A DNA stretch of 64,000 nucleotides, taken from contig CAWJXV010000002.1 of NCBI GenBank assembly GCA_963846915.1, positions 1 to 64,000 of the forward strand. Reading direction: 5' to 3'. The notes under the pieces were generated by a model that was given only the letters and a program-made list of their open reading frames with translations, was not told where the DNA came from and did no database searches. A program made the position numbers and the translations under genes. The stretch is from PALSA-612 sp963846915. Lineage in GTDB: Bacteria; Actinomycetota; Thermoleophilia; Gaiellales; Gaiellaceae. Shown piece by piece: positions 42,229-50,171 of this stretch (the stretch's first letter is position 1; each line of letters begins with the position of its first letter).

Positions 42229-42648
42229 CTAGTCGGGCGGACGCCGCTCGGGAAAGCAGGGGAGACCGTCGTCGGGGACCGGCGCCCATGCGGGCGCGTA
42301 GGCCACGAACTGGCGGAATGACGGCCTGATCCCCGGATCGGCGTCGAAGGCGCCGAGGCGCACACTGACCCAGTCCGGGTCGCTCGGGTTCCGGCTCCAG
42401 AGCGCCGAGCCGCACGCGGAGCAGAAGTCCTTGGCGAAGCCGTCGTCGGGGACGTACGAGCCGATGAACTCGTCGCCGCTCTCGATCCGAAGCGAGCCGG
42501 GGACGAGGCGGGCCGAAACGGCCGCGCCGGTGCCGGTGCGGCGCTGACACCGCGTGCAGTGGCAGTAGCCGGCCGAGACGGGAGCTTCGGTCACCTGGAA
42601 CCGCACGCCCCCGCAGAGGCAGCCACCGGTCAGCGGCAGATCGGACAC
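42229..42648 (-). CDS. GFA/CENP-V family zinc protein
   Basis: 139 residues with the GFA double zinc site: GGCLCGGVRF, YCHCTRCQRRTG and DFCSACGSALWSR (C-x-C, C-x-C-x2-C, C-x2-C). Named for glutathione-dependent formaldehyde-activating enzyme, though most members have unknown substrates and this actinobacterium may lack glutathione. Probably a monocistronic soluble enzyme or thiol-binding protein. Intact. Confidence 0.88.
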   Translation of the reverse strand: MSDLPLTGGCLCGGVRFQVTEAPVSAGYCHCTRCQRRTGTGAAVSARLVPGSLRIESGDEFIGSYVPDDGFAKDFCSACGSALWSRNPSDPDWVSVRLGAFDADPGIRPSFRQFVAYAPAWAPVPDDGLPCFPERRPPD

Positions 42649-42676
42649 CTCGTCAGCCTATCGGCGCCGCGGCTCA

Positions 42677-42714
42677 GCGTCTGACACCAATACGGCACGG
42701 TGTCTGGCACTGAG
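42677..42714. repeat. Dispersed GTGTCTGGCAC-type palindromic repeat, single unit
   Basis: The segment contains GTCTGACACCAATACGGCAC followed by GGTGTCTGGCACTG. A closely similar word in inverted orientation, and further units, lie at 54825-54927. It sits between two genes, ending four bases before the stop of the zf-TFIIB gene, like a REP element. Confidence 0.55.
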
Positions 42715-42717
42715 TGG

Positions 42718-43302
42718 TCAGGCGGCGTGCTGGTGCTCGTCCATGTCGTCGAGCTCGTGCCCGTAGACGGCATGGTCGAGGAAACCTACGAAGCCCGGAT
42801 GGGCGGTGACGACGTGGTTCGCGAGCTTGTTCGAGAAGCCGCGGCTCTCCTCGCCGGCCTGCGCCTCGTCGAGGTCGTGGTCGAACGTCTTGCGGATCTG
42901 CTCGATCTTCGCGAGCTCGTCCGCGGAGAGGGGAGGGGCGTCGTGGTGCTCTGGGAACTCGTCGAGCTCGCCGGCGTCGAACCAGATGAACTGATCCTCG
43001 CGGCAGACGTCGAGCATCTCCTGCGCCGAGCCGGGGCCGCCGACCGCGACGGTCACGCTCGCCATCGTCTGCGAGCACAGCGGACAGGCGTGCTTGCCCG
43101 GAGGCGCGGTCTCGGAGTCCTTCCAGATCGCGTGGATCTCGTCGTCCTCGAGCCGCTCGTACGCCTCGCTGAGCGTGAAGCCGATGCCGTGCCCGGCCGG
43201 GCACGACCAGGCGTCCAGCTTGCCGCTCGGCCCGAGCTTCAGCTCGGCGCCGCACTCCGGGCACTTCGGGGCAGGGGGCTCGCCGCTCACGGGAAGCCTC
43301 AT
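42718..43302 (-). CDS. Zinc-ribbon protein with two zf-TFIIB-like knuckles
   Basis: ATG 43302 gives 194 residues. A first ribbon (KCPECGAELKLGPSGKLDAW, then SCPAGHGIGF) is followed by a second (ACPLCSQTMASV...LDVCREDQFIWFD with the D-AGELDEF hallmark of zf-TFIIB proteins). The rest is an acidic helical tail (KTFDHDLDEAQAGEESRGF). Such proteins are widespread and uncharacterised. Intact. Confidence 0.7.
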   Translation of the reverse strand: MRLPVSGEPPAPKCPECGAELKLGPSGKLDAWSCPAGHGIGFTLSEAYERLEDDEIHAIWKDSETAPPGKHACPLCSQTMASVTVAVGGPGSAQEMLDVCREDQFIWFDAGELDEFPEHHDAPPLSADELAKIEQIRKTFDHDLDEAQAGEESRGFSNKLANHVVTAHPGFVGFLDHAVYGHELDDMDEHQHAA

Positions 43303-43337
43303 CGGCCACCCCGGAGCCGAGCTTGAGCGCGTTCGAG

Positions 43338-44228
43338 CTACCCGGCGGCGACGCGGGAGACCGATGCACCCGCCGAGTTCGCGACCCAGGCGGCGCCGGA
43401 TCCGAAGGCGATCCCGCGCGGCGCGACCCCGGTGAGGACTCGTCCGCTCACGCGGCCGGTCTTTGCGTCGACCCGGATCACGGCGCCGTTCAGGTTGCCC
43501 GCGACCCACACCGACTTGCCGTCCGTCGCCAGCCCCTCCGGCCCGTCGGCGACGGCGACGCGCTTCACCAGCTTGCCCGTGCGGGCGTCGAGCACCTGGA
43601 GCGACTGTCCCAGGTAGCTCCCGACCCAGACCGAACGGCCCACGCCGACGATGCCCTGCGGCCCGGGGTCGACCGGGATCTTCTGGACGACCCGGTTGGT
43701 GCGCGGGTCGATCCGGTCGACAGCCGCCCCGTAGTAGCTCGTCACCCAGATGGACCCGCCGGCCACGGTGAGGTAGCGCGGCTCGGGGCCGACGCGGACG
43801 ACGGCGACCTGGCGATTCGACGCGGGGTCGATGCGGGAGACGCTGCCGGACTTGTTCGACACCCACAGCTGGCCGCCGCCGAAGGCCATCCCTTCGGGGC
43901 CCTTGGCGGTGACACGGATCCTCGCGATCACCCGTCCTGAGCCCGGATCGACGCGGGCGACCGTGTTCTCGAGCCAGTTCGCAACCCAGACCGACCCGGC
44001 GCCGAACGCGACGCCGATCGGGCCGTGGCCGGTCTTGATGCGGGCGACGATCGTGTTCGTCTTCGGGTCGATGCGGACGACGCCGCCGAAGTCGAAGCTC
44101 GCCGTCCAGACCGCTCCACCGCCGTAGGCGACGCCGATCGGCTGCGTCGGCGTCGCGACGTTGGCCACGACGCGGAGTGGGGGAGCCGCGAGAGCCAGGC
44201 CCGAGAGAGCGACGACGAGCGCGCGCAT
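43338..44228 (-). CDS. Secreted YncE/Vgb-like beta-propeller
   Basis: The 296 residues have a signal peptide (MRALVVALSGLALAAPP) and about six repeats of the form G-x-VWVAN...V-x-RIDP-x-T-x-x-V, for example GSVWVANWLENTVARVDPG. These are blades of a beta-propeller like YncE or virginiamycin B lyase. It lacks the lyase active-site His pattern, so it is more likely a binding protein. The 270 bases between it and the nitroreductase (44229-44501) show no gene. Confidence 0.8.
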   Translation of the reverse strand: MRALVVALSGLALAAPPLRVVANVATPTQPIGVAYGGGAVWTASFDFGGVVRIDPKTNTIVARIKTGHGPIGVAFGAGSVWVANWLENTVARVDPGSGRVIARIRVTAKGPEGMAFGGGQLWVSNKSGSVSRIDPASNRQVAVVRVGPEPRYLTVAGGSIWVTSYYGAAVDRIDPRTNRVVQKIPVDPGPQGIVGVGRSVWVGSYLGQSLQVLDARTGKLVKRVAVADGPEGLATDGKSVWVAGNLNGAVIRVDAKTGRVSGRVLTGVAPRGIAFGSGAAWVANSAGASVSRVAAG

Positions 44229-44501
44229 GACTGTTTCGACGCGCTCGTCCCGAGGTGGTTAGCCGGGTCGTTCCGGGGCACAAAAAACACCGAGCCGGGT
44301 GCGCTTTCGTCCACCGCCCCCACGAACTTTCCGCGGTCGCCCTTGCGGGTTACGCGTACGGCCCTCAGGAACGGCTTCGATCTACTCGCGTCCCGTGCTC
44401 GGTGCAATGGCGACACTACGGTAGGTGGCCGTTGCGATCAAGTCGCCCGCGAGGCCAATGTTCGCAACGAGCGGTGTTTTTCTTTCGGACCGTCCGAGCC
44501 G

Positions 44502-45011
44502 CTAGTCGAGGAAGCCGAGGTAGCTCTCGACGGGCTCGCGCTCCCGGCCCGAAGGCTCGGTCAACGGCGCCCCGAGATGGATCAGGCCGAGCACGCGCTC
44601 GCCGTCCAGGACGCCGACCGCCTCGCGGCCGGCGCGCGTCCGCAGGACCGCGGGGGTGCGCCAGTACGAGGCGAGACCGCGCGCGTGGGCGGCGAGCAGC
44701 ACGCCGTAGATCGCGGCCGCCGTCGCGCACACGTCCTCCTCGTCCTGCTCCTGCGCGCCGCTCAGCCGGGCGGAGGCGACGACGAGCGTCGGTGCGCGGT
44801 CGAGCTTCGGCGCCTCCACGGCGCCTGCCGCCTCCTTCAGCCGCGCCAGCGATGCCGGGCCGAGCACGCGGAAGCGCCACGGCTGCGTCAGCCGGTGGTT
44901 GGGAGCGAAGCGCGCGAGGCCGAACAGCTCCTCGAGAGTCTCGCGGGGCACGGGCTCGGCGTCGAACGACTTGTGCGTCCTGCGGCCGCGGATGGCGTCG
45001 GCGACGTCCAC
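44502..45011 (-). CDS. Nitroreductase family FMN protein
   Basis: The GTG at 45011 gives 169 residues: IRGRRTHKSFDAEPVPRETL (FMN phosphate-binding Arg-Arg), LFGLARFAPNHRLTQPWRFR, and ARGLASYWRTP / GVLDGERVLGLIHLG at the end. These are the standard nitroreductase blocks; the protein is short, like the YdjA type. It reduces nitro- or quinone compounds with NAD(P)H as a dimer; natural substrate unknown. Followed by a hairpin region before the next gene. Confidence 0.85.
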   Translation of the reverse strand: MDVADAIRGRRTHKSFDAEPVPRETLEELFGLARFAPNHRLTQPWRFRVLGPASLARLKEAAGAVEAPKLDRAPTLVVASARLSGAQEQDEEDVCATAAAIYGVLLAAHARGLASYWRTPAVLRTRAGREAVGVLDGERVLGLIHLGAPLTEPSGREREPVESYLGFLD

Positions 45012-45109
45012 GGGCCCATCTTGCCCGCCCGGGACGGCGCCCGGCACTGTGGCGTAACGAAGAAGGCCCGCGGGGCCCTCCTCGGAGACCGCGAACCGCC
45101 GCCCGGCAG

Positions 45110-46834
45110 CTAGAGGTGGAGGAAGTTGGAGGCGCTCGTCGCCGTGCCGCCGCCGGTCGTCACCGACCACTTGTAGCTCCCGGCTGCCATCGAGGGAACT
45201 TTCGCAGCGATGCGGCCCGCCGACTGCACGGTGAAGGTCGTCGAGACACCTCCGAGCGTGACGGAGCTGACGCTCGTGAAGCCCGAGCCGGTGATCAGGA
45301 TGCTCGCTCCGGTCGCGCCGAAGCCCGGCGAGAAGCCGGTGATCTTCGGGGCGCCGCCGGACGTCGTGACCGTGAAGCTCGCGGAGCTCGTTCCGGTGCC
45401 GTTCGGCGTCGTGACGGCGATCGGGCCGGTCGCGGCGCCGCTCGGCACCGTCGCGCTCAGGCTCGTGTCCGAGTTGAACGTGAACGACGCCGACGTCCCG
45501 TTGAACTTCACCGCGGACACCCCGGTGAAGCCGGTGCCGGTGATCGAGACGTTCGTCCCGACCGGACCGCTCGCCGGGTTGAACGAGCTCACCGTGGGCG
45601 GGTTGCCACCACCACCGCCGGTGACAGTGAAGTTGGTCGCGCTCGTGCCAGTGCCGTTCGGCGTCGTGACGGCGATCGGGCCGGTCGCGGCGCCGCTCGG
45701 CACCGTCGCGCTCAGGCTCGTGTCCGAGTTGAACGTGAACGACGCCGACGTCCCGTTGAACTTCACCGCGGACACCCCGGTGAAGCCGGTGCCGGTGATC
45801 GAGACGTTCGTCCCGACCGGACCGCTCGTCGGGTTGAAGGACGAGACCGTCGGCGCGGGCGGCGGCCCGCCACCGCCGTACCGGAGCAGGCACGTCGAGC
45901 CGTCGTTCGACCACTCCTGCTGCAGGTAGTAGTTGTGGTTGTCGATGACCTGGTTGTACTCGGCGCCGGGGCCCCCGCCGAGGATGGTGCCGAAGTTCCA
46001 GGCGCACTGGTCGGAGCCCTCGTTCCCGGTGAAGTCGTTGTACCAGGCGTTGAGATGCTCGTCGTTGATCGCCTCGCGATGCTCGTGGCTCGTGACGTTG
46101 ATCGTGTCGTCGGCGGGGTCGCCGTTCGGGCGCTGGCCCGACCTGCAGCCGGTCGAGTAGGCCGCGTAGGGCTGGTTCGCATAGATCAGGTTCGCGGCGC
46201 CGTACCCGTGGTACGCGCAGTAGGCGGTGTACGAGCAGCCCCCGCTGGCGCAGCTGCCGACATTGTTCGGCGTGAACATGAAGAACTGGGTCGTGAGGCT
46301 CCTCGTCCAGCCCTGCTGCGCGACCACGGACTGGATCTCCGTCTGGAGCTGGGCGTCGCTCAGGCATTTCGAGGGACCGCCGCACGACTGATAGGCGTTG
46401 GCCGGAAACGGGTGCGTATCGGTGACCGAACCTCCGAACGCCGACGAGTACACGATTGGCCCCGTCGTGTCGTAGTACTGGTTCAGCACGGAGTACACGT
46501 TGGTGTCGGCGCCGCTCGCGGCGGCGACGTCCGCGAAGTAGCGGTTGATCAGCGTCTTGTAGTTCGCGCTGAACGCATAGCCGGTGGGCTGCCAGTAGAT
46601 CGCGTACGTCGTGTTCGTGCGCATGACCGGCCCGCCGTGGTACGTCAGGTTGTTGTTGCCGGCCGGACCGACCTGGGCTCCTCGGACGGGCACGTACCCC
46701 CCGGTGTGGCGCGAGTTGATCGTCGGGCCGCCGGATGCGAAGGCAGTCTGCGAGGCGAGAACGGCCGCGGACGCCGCCAGCACGAGGAAGACGCCTGCGG
46801 CCCGCGGCGTCACTGAGCGTGCCATGTGTCCCAA
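45110..46834 (-). CDS. Secreted peptidase-like protein with three IPT/TIG domains
   Basis: 574 residues. A signal peptide (1-33) precedes a catalytic-like domain to about residue 330: TYAIYWQPTGYAFSANYKTL, FFMFTPNNVGSCAS and TSHEHREAINDEHLNAWYND with an H-E-x3-E-like pattern and later GNEG-x-DQC. This is typical of the secreted SHE-x2-EA-x-TDP family thought to be metallopeptidase-like. Then come three IPT/TIG immunoglobulin-like domains (335-420, 420-500, 500-574), two of them nearly identical. IPT domains mediate adhesion or carbohydrate binding. A 420-bp leader precedes it. Confidence 0.75.
   Translation of the reverse strand: MGHMARSVTPRAAGVFLVLAASAAVLASQTAFASGGPTINSRHTGGYVPVRGAQVGPAGNNNLTYHGGPVMRTNTTYAIYWQPTGYAFSANYKTLINRYFADVAAASGADTNVYSVLNQYYDTTGPIVYSSAFGGSVTDTHPFPANAYQSCGGPSKCLSDAQLQTEIQSVVAQQGWTRSLTTQFFMFTPNNVGSCASGGCSYTAYCAYHGYGAANLIYANQPYAAYSTGCRSGQRPNGDPADDTINVTSHEHREAINDEHLNAWYNDFTGNEGSDQCAWNFGTILGGGPGAEYNQVIDNHNYYLQQEWSNDGSTCLLRYGGGGPPPAPTVSSFNPTSGPVGTNVSITGTGFTGVSAVKFNGTSASFTFNSDTSLSATVPSGAATGPIAVTTPNGTGTSATNFTVTGGGGGNPPTVSSFNPASGPVGTNVSITGTGFTGVSAVKFNGTSASFTFNSDTSLSATVPSGAATGPIAVTTPNGTGTSSASFTVTTSGGAPKITGFSPGFGATGASILITGSGFTSVSSVTLGGVSTTFTVQSAGRIAAKVPSMAAGSYKWSVTTGGGTATSASNFLHL
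45396..45828. repeat. Two 178-bp identical copies inside the IPT/TIG gene
   Basis: Bases 45396-45573 and 45651-45828 are identical over 178 bp (offset 255 bp), one IPT domain length. They encode the consecutive IPT repeats. Exact identity at synonymous sites indicates very recent duplication, gene conversion or an assembly echo. Confidence 0.85.
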
Positions 46835-47253
46835 GTTGCCTACCTTCGTCGCGGGCTTGAACCGGGCCGGGCAAGCATGCCAGGGTTAGCCGGCGAGGGC
46901 CCGACGTTTTACGCGCAAGGCTTCCGGGTGACCGGAAGCCTTGGCAAGGAGAGGGTCGAACGCTTCGCACCTGTGTCGGCGAAGTCGCCGGGTCCCTGGG
47001 AACACCCTGCAGTTCCCGACGGACAGTAGTGCTGTCCTGGCAGACCCGCAAGACCCCGATGGATCGCGCTCCGACAGCGTGCGCCGATCGGCCCGGAGGC
47101 GCTCTACGACCGCATCGGCCTGACCTCCGGGCAGGCCCGCCGTGCCGACCCGGGGCCGGCGGCGCCGATCTGGATCACCCGCCTGGGTCCGGTTGCTTGG
47201 CGGCTCCAGCCTCCAGGGGGGCCCGGATGGAACAACGCTCTCAGGAACTCCAG
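46835..47253 (-). promoter_or_regulatory. Long leader with several hairpins upstream of the IPT/TIG gene
   Basis: This 419-bp gap has no gene I can support. On the minus strand it can fold several stems: AAGGCTTCCGG with CCGGAAGCCTT (11 bp, 46917-46942), CGGCGA/TCGCCG, and GGGAAC/GTTCCC about 46996-47015. Such density suggests a structured 5' leader, perhaps a riboswitch or attenuator, for the secreted protein. I could not match it to a known riboswitch class with confidence. Confidence 0.3.
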
Positions 47254-47733
47254 CTAGACCGGCCAGGCGGCCACAAGCTTCCGGCGCGTCTCCAGCAGGT
47301 GCTCGGGGAGCACCTTGACGTCCGCGAGCACGGGCATGAAATTCGTGTCCCCGGCCCAGCGCGGCACGACGTGCAGGTGGACGTGGTCGACGATGCCGGC
47401 GCCCGCGATCCGGCCGAGGTTCCAGCCCGCGTTGTAGCCCTGTGGTGCGAAGGTCGTCTCGAGCGCGGCCATGCCCTTCGCCGCCAGGCCGTGCAGCTCG
47501 AGCGCCTCGCCGTCGTCGAGCTCGCCGAAGACGCCCACGTGCCGCCGCGGCGCCACCATCAGGTGCCCCGACGCATAAGGGAACTTGTTCAGCAGGACGA
47601 GCGCGCGCCCGCCGCGGTGGACGACGAGCCGCTCCTCGTCGTCGCCCGAGTCCGCGAGGCAGAACACACAGCCCTCCTGCTCGTCGGCGGCGGCCACGTA
47701 CTCGAGCCGCCACGGTGCCCAGAGCTGCTTCAC
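47254..47733 (-). CDS. HIT family nucleotide hydrolase
   Basis: The GTG at 47733 gives 159 residues: VKQLWAPWRLEYV start, a Cys pair CVFC, FPYASGHLMVAPRRHVG and the histidine triad HVHLHVVPRW (H-x-H-x-H). This is the actinobacterial AP4A phosphorylase/HIT branch (Rv2613c-like), which cleaves dinucleoside polyphosphates or AMP conjugates. The middle His of the triad is the nucleophile. Intact and standard length. Confidence 0.9.
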   Translation of the reverse strand: MKQLWAPWRLEYVAAADEQEGCVFCLADSGDDEERLVVHRGGRALVLLNKFPYASGHLMVAPRRHVGVFGELDDGEALELHGLAAKGMAALETTFAPQGYNAGWNLGRIAGAGIVDHVHLHVVPRWAGDTNFMPVLADVKVLPEHLLETRRKLVAAWPV

Positions 47734-47761
47734 GCGCGGAGCGTAGCCGCGCTCGGCGCGC

Positions 47762-48523
47762 TCAGCGGTGCGCGGTGCGGTAGCGCGCGGGCGTGATCCC
47801 GAACCGACCCTTGAAGGCGCGCGTGAAGTGGCTCTGGTCGACGAACCCCGCCTCGAGGGCCAGTCGCGAGAGCGGGGTGTCCGAGCTGACGAGACGCGAG
47901 GCGGCCCATTCGACCCGGAGTCGGCGCACGCACTCACCGATGCTCTCGCGGTAGTGCGCGCGGAACGAGCGCGCGAGGTGGGAGGGGTGGACGCCGACCT
48001 CGTCGGCGATCTCGCTGACCGTCGGCGTCTCGCGGAAGCGCTCGTGCAGGAGCTCGTATGCCTCCTGCGTCGGACGGCCGGGGGCGCGCGCCACCGGGCC
48101 GCGGCCGGCCAGGGCCGCGAGCTCGAGCGCCAGCCCTTCGAGCGCGAGCGGGCTGTAGGCATCGTCGAGATGCAGCTCGCGCTCGATCCGGAGCGCGATC
48201 ACGAGCGCGTTCCAGTCCTGGAACGTCCCCGGCGACTCGAAGCCGGTTTCGCACTCGACGAGCACGAGCGCCGTTCCGTGGCGGCCGAACGTGTCCTCGT
48301 GCCACTCCTCGGCCGGGGTGACGACCACGGCGCCCTGCGCAGCCTCGGCCGTCCGCCCGCGGTAGCACTTCTGCTGATCGCCGCCGACGACGACGGCGAG
48401 TGTCGCCCGTGGATGCGCGTGCCACCTGATCGTCCTCGACGGAACGGTCGCTTCGCTCACCTCGAACGAGCCGACCCGGTGACGCCGGTGCTCACAGGCG
48501 CAGCTGTGGATCGGAACCGACAC
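47762..48523 (-). CDS. AraC family transcriptional regulator
   Basis: The GTG at 48523 (VSVPIHSCACEHRRHRVGSF) gives 253 residues: an N-terminal cupin-like sensor (RATLAVVVGGDQQKCYRG, GAVVVTPAEEWHEDTFGRHG) and a C-terminal AraC double HTH (VSEIADEVGVHPSHLARSFR, LEAGFVDQSHFTRAFKGRFG). Members of this branch respond to small molecules or stress. It lies 28 bases upstream of the HIT gene on the same strand, possibly one operon. A farther upstream ATG adds an unlikely Arg-rich tail. Confidence 0.82.
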   Translation of the reverse strand: MSVPIHSCACEHRRHRVGSFEVSEATVPSRTIRWHAHPRATLAVVVGGDQQKCYRGRTAEAAQGAVVVTPAEEWHEDTFGRHGTALVLVECETGFESPGTFQDWNALVIALRIERELHLDDAYSPLALEGLALELAALAGRGPVARAPGRPTQEAYELLHERFRETPTVSEIADEVGVHPSHLARSFRAHYRESIGECVRRLRVEWAASRLVSSDTPLSRLALEAGFVDQSHFTRAFKGRFGITPARYRTAHR

Positions 48524-48685
48524 CCTGTCCCTTGAGACGCCCGGCCAGGCCGCTTGTTTGACACGAGAGCGTCGAGACGGCGCGGACCGCGACACGCGCG
48601 CATTGCCGTATAGGCTCCCGCGCGTGCAGGTCTCGGGTGGGCGTCAGGCGGTCTTGTCAATCGAGCGCGCCGGCCTCTGAGACTC

Positions 48686-49009
48686 GTGCGAACGCGGACA
48701 CGGATCCTGGTGGTCGCCGCCGCCGTAGCCGCTCTCGGCGGTGCCGGTGTCGGCGGGGCGGTGGTCGTCGGCAACACGGTCGGCATCGGCCGCGGCCAGT
48801 GGGCCCACCTGGAGGGCACGAAGATCTACTGCCAGGCCTACTACGAGCGCGCGCTCGCCGTGAACGGCTTCGACTGCGGCTACTGGGCGGGGCCGCATCG
48901 CGTCGGGAAGTCGTACAGCATGATCGTCGACGACCTCGGCGTCGAGGTCGACCGCTGGGACGCGTCCGGCCGCCATTATCGGAAGGTGAAGACGTATGTC
49001 AATCGGTGA
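48686..49009 (+). CDS. Secreted small protein, tandem paralogue 1
   Basis: GTG 48686 gives 107 residues with a signal-anchor (ILVVAAAVAALGGAGVGGAV) and an extracytoplasmic domain with WAHLEGTKIYCQAYYE and a second Cys (GFDCGYW). It shares the AHL-x-GTK-x-YCQ motif, the second Cys and length with the next gene, so the pair are tandem duplicates. The overlap with the next gene is 14 bases. A disulfide is inferred; function unknown. Confidence 0.65.
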   Translation: MRTRTRILVVAAAVAALGGAGVGGAVVVGNTVGIGRGQWAHLEGTKIYCQAYYERALAVNGFDCGYWAGPHRVGKSYSMIVDDLGVEVDRWDASGRHYRKVKTYVNR

Positions 49010-49343
49010 GGCGCCGCGGGCGAGACGCTGGTGGTTCCTCGCGCTCGCGGCGGTGTTCGCGCTGATGCTCGCAGGCGCAGCAGGGGCGGTCGTCCGCTAC
49101 ACGATCATCACGATCAAGGACGGGAACTACGCACACCTGTCGGGGACGAAGACCTACTGCCAGAACGGCGTCAGCACCGCGCACCTGCGCACGTTCTTCT
49201 GCGGGAAGTGGAGCTTCGCAGGATCCGCGCACCGCGAGAGCGGCACGTTCGGGGCACTCCTGAATCAGACGGGGATCCGCGTCTACCGGATCACGCCGAA
49301 CGACAGGTCGACGGACTACCGCCAGTACCTGCACGGGCACTGA
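48996..49343 (+). CDS. Secreted small protein, tandem paralogue 2
   Basis: 115 residues: a basic N-terminus and one membrane segment (WWFLALAAVFALMLAGAAGA), then DGNYAHLSGTKTYCQNG and FFCGKW. The same Cys spacing as its neighbour. The start overlaps the end of paralogue 1, indicating one operon. Followed by a terminator. No family is recognised. Confidence 0.65.
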   Translation: MSIGEAPRARRWWFLALAAVFALMLAGAAGAVVRYTIITIKDGNYAHLSGTKTYCQNGVSTAHLRTFFCGKWSFAGSAHRESGTFGALLNQTGIRVYRITPNDRSTDYRQYLHGH

Positions 49344-49362
49344 TCCGTCTCCGCTCAGCCGA

Positions 49363-49384
49363 GAGGCCCGCGTGTGCGGGCCTC
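49363..49384 (+). terminator. 9-bp hairpin terminator
   Basis: GAGGCCCGC and GCGGGCCTC pair around GTGT, about 20 bases after the paralogue 2 stop. It may serve both that operon and the convergent gene at 49415. No T-run. Confidence 0.65.
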
Positions 49385-49414
49385 CTGTCGGCACGGCGGT
49401 TCCGAGTGCAACAG

Positions 49415-49741
49415 CTACTTGACGACGAGCGTCAGGACGTTGTCGTCCTTCGCCTGGCGCACCATCGTGATTCGGTACGTGCCCTTCGTGAAGCGCAGCG
49501 TCTGGCCGACCTTCTCGAGACGCGTGCCGGTCGGGCCGGCGAACCTGAGCGCAGCCTCGTCGAGATTTCGGATCGTGACCGGGCCGTGCGAGACGTAGCG
49601 GGTCGAGTACTTCGCGCCGACCATGAACCAGTGGCAGCCCGGGTCGCGCATGACGATCGGGACGACCGGCGAGGCGACGGCTGGCGCGGCGAGCACGAAA
49701 GCGGTGAGACCGCCGAGGAATGTGAGAGTGAGCTTTCGCAT
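49415..49741 (-). CDS. Secreted hypothetical beta-rich protein
   Basis: The ATG at 49741 has a good site (CGGAGGTTCCCG) and begins a signal peptide (MRKLTLTFLGGLTAFVLAAP); an upstream ATG would add 15 residues and is not needed. The 108-residue product is beta-rich (GPVTIRNLDEAALRFAGPTG, GTYRITMVRQAKDDNVLTLV), like a small cupredoxin-type fold, but the copper ligands are not evident. Function unknown. The 430 bases from 49742 to 50171 hold no supported gene. Confidence 0.6.
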   Translation of the reverse strand: MRKLTLTFLGGLTAFVLAAPAVASPVVPIVMRDPGCHWFMVGAKYSTRYVSHGPVTIRNLDEAALRFAGPTGTRLEKVGQTLRFTKGTYRITMVRQAKDDNVLTLVVK

Positions 49742-50171
49742 CGGGAACCTCCGTGTCGATTGCTTTCCGCGCATTGAACGGCGCACCGGCCGTCGGCGCG
49801 CCCGCGGAAACCCTCGGCGTCGATCGGTGACACCGCTGAGCTCGCGTCCGTAGAAGCCCGTAAAGGGCGGCCTGCAAACCAGTGGCGCAGATCGGTGCTA
49901 CCCAGAGCCGCCGCCTGCCGAACGACGCCCCCGTCAACTCGACCTGTTCGATTGAGCGGATCGCCGAGTAAGGGACTCGCTTCGGACGAAGGAAGGCCTC
50001 GTACCTCCGAATCAAAAGACCCTCATCCAAGCAGGCAATCAAGCCGTCGTCGTATTTTGGCGTTTCCCCGCGTCACGCGGACGGGTCACGCATTGGCTGT
50101 CAGATGGAGAACTAGAGATGACCTAGGGTTGCGGGCTGGGTGTGGTCGAGCGTCGGTAAGGGGTTGGCCAA

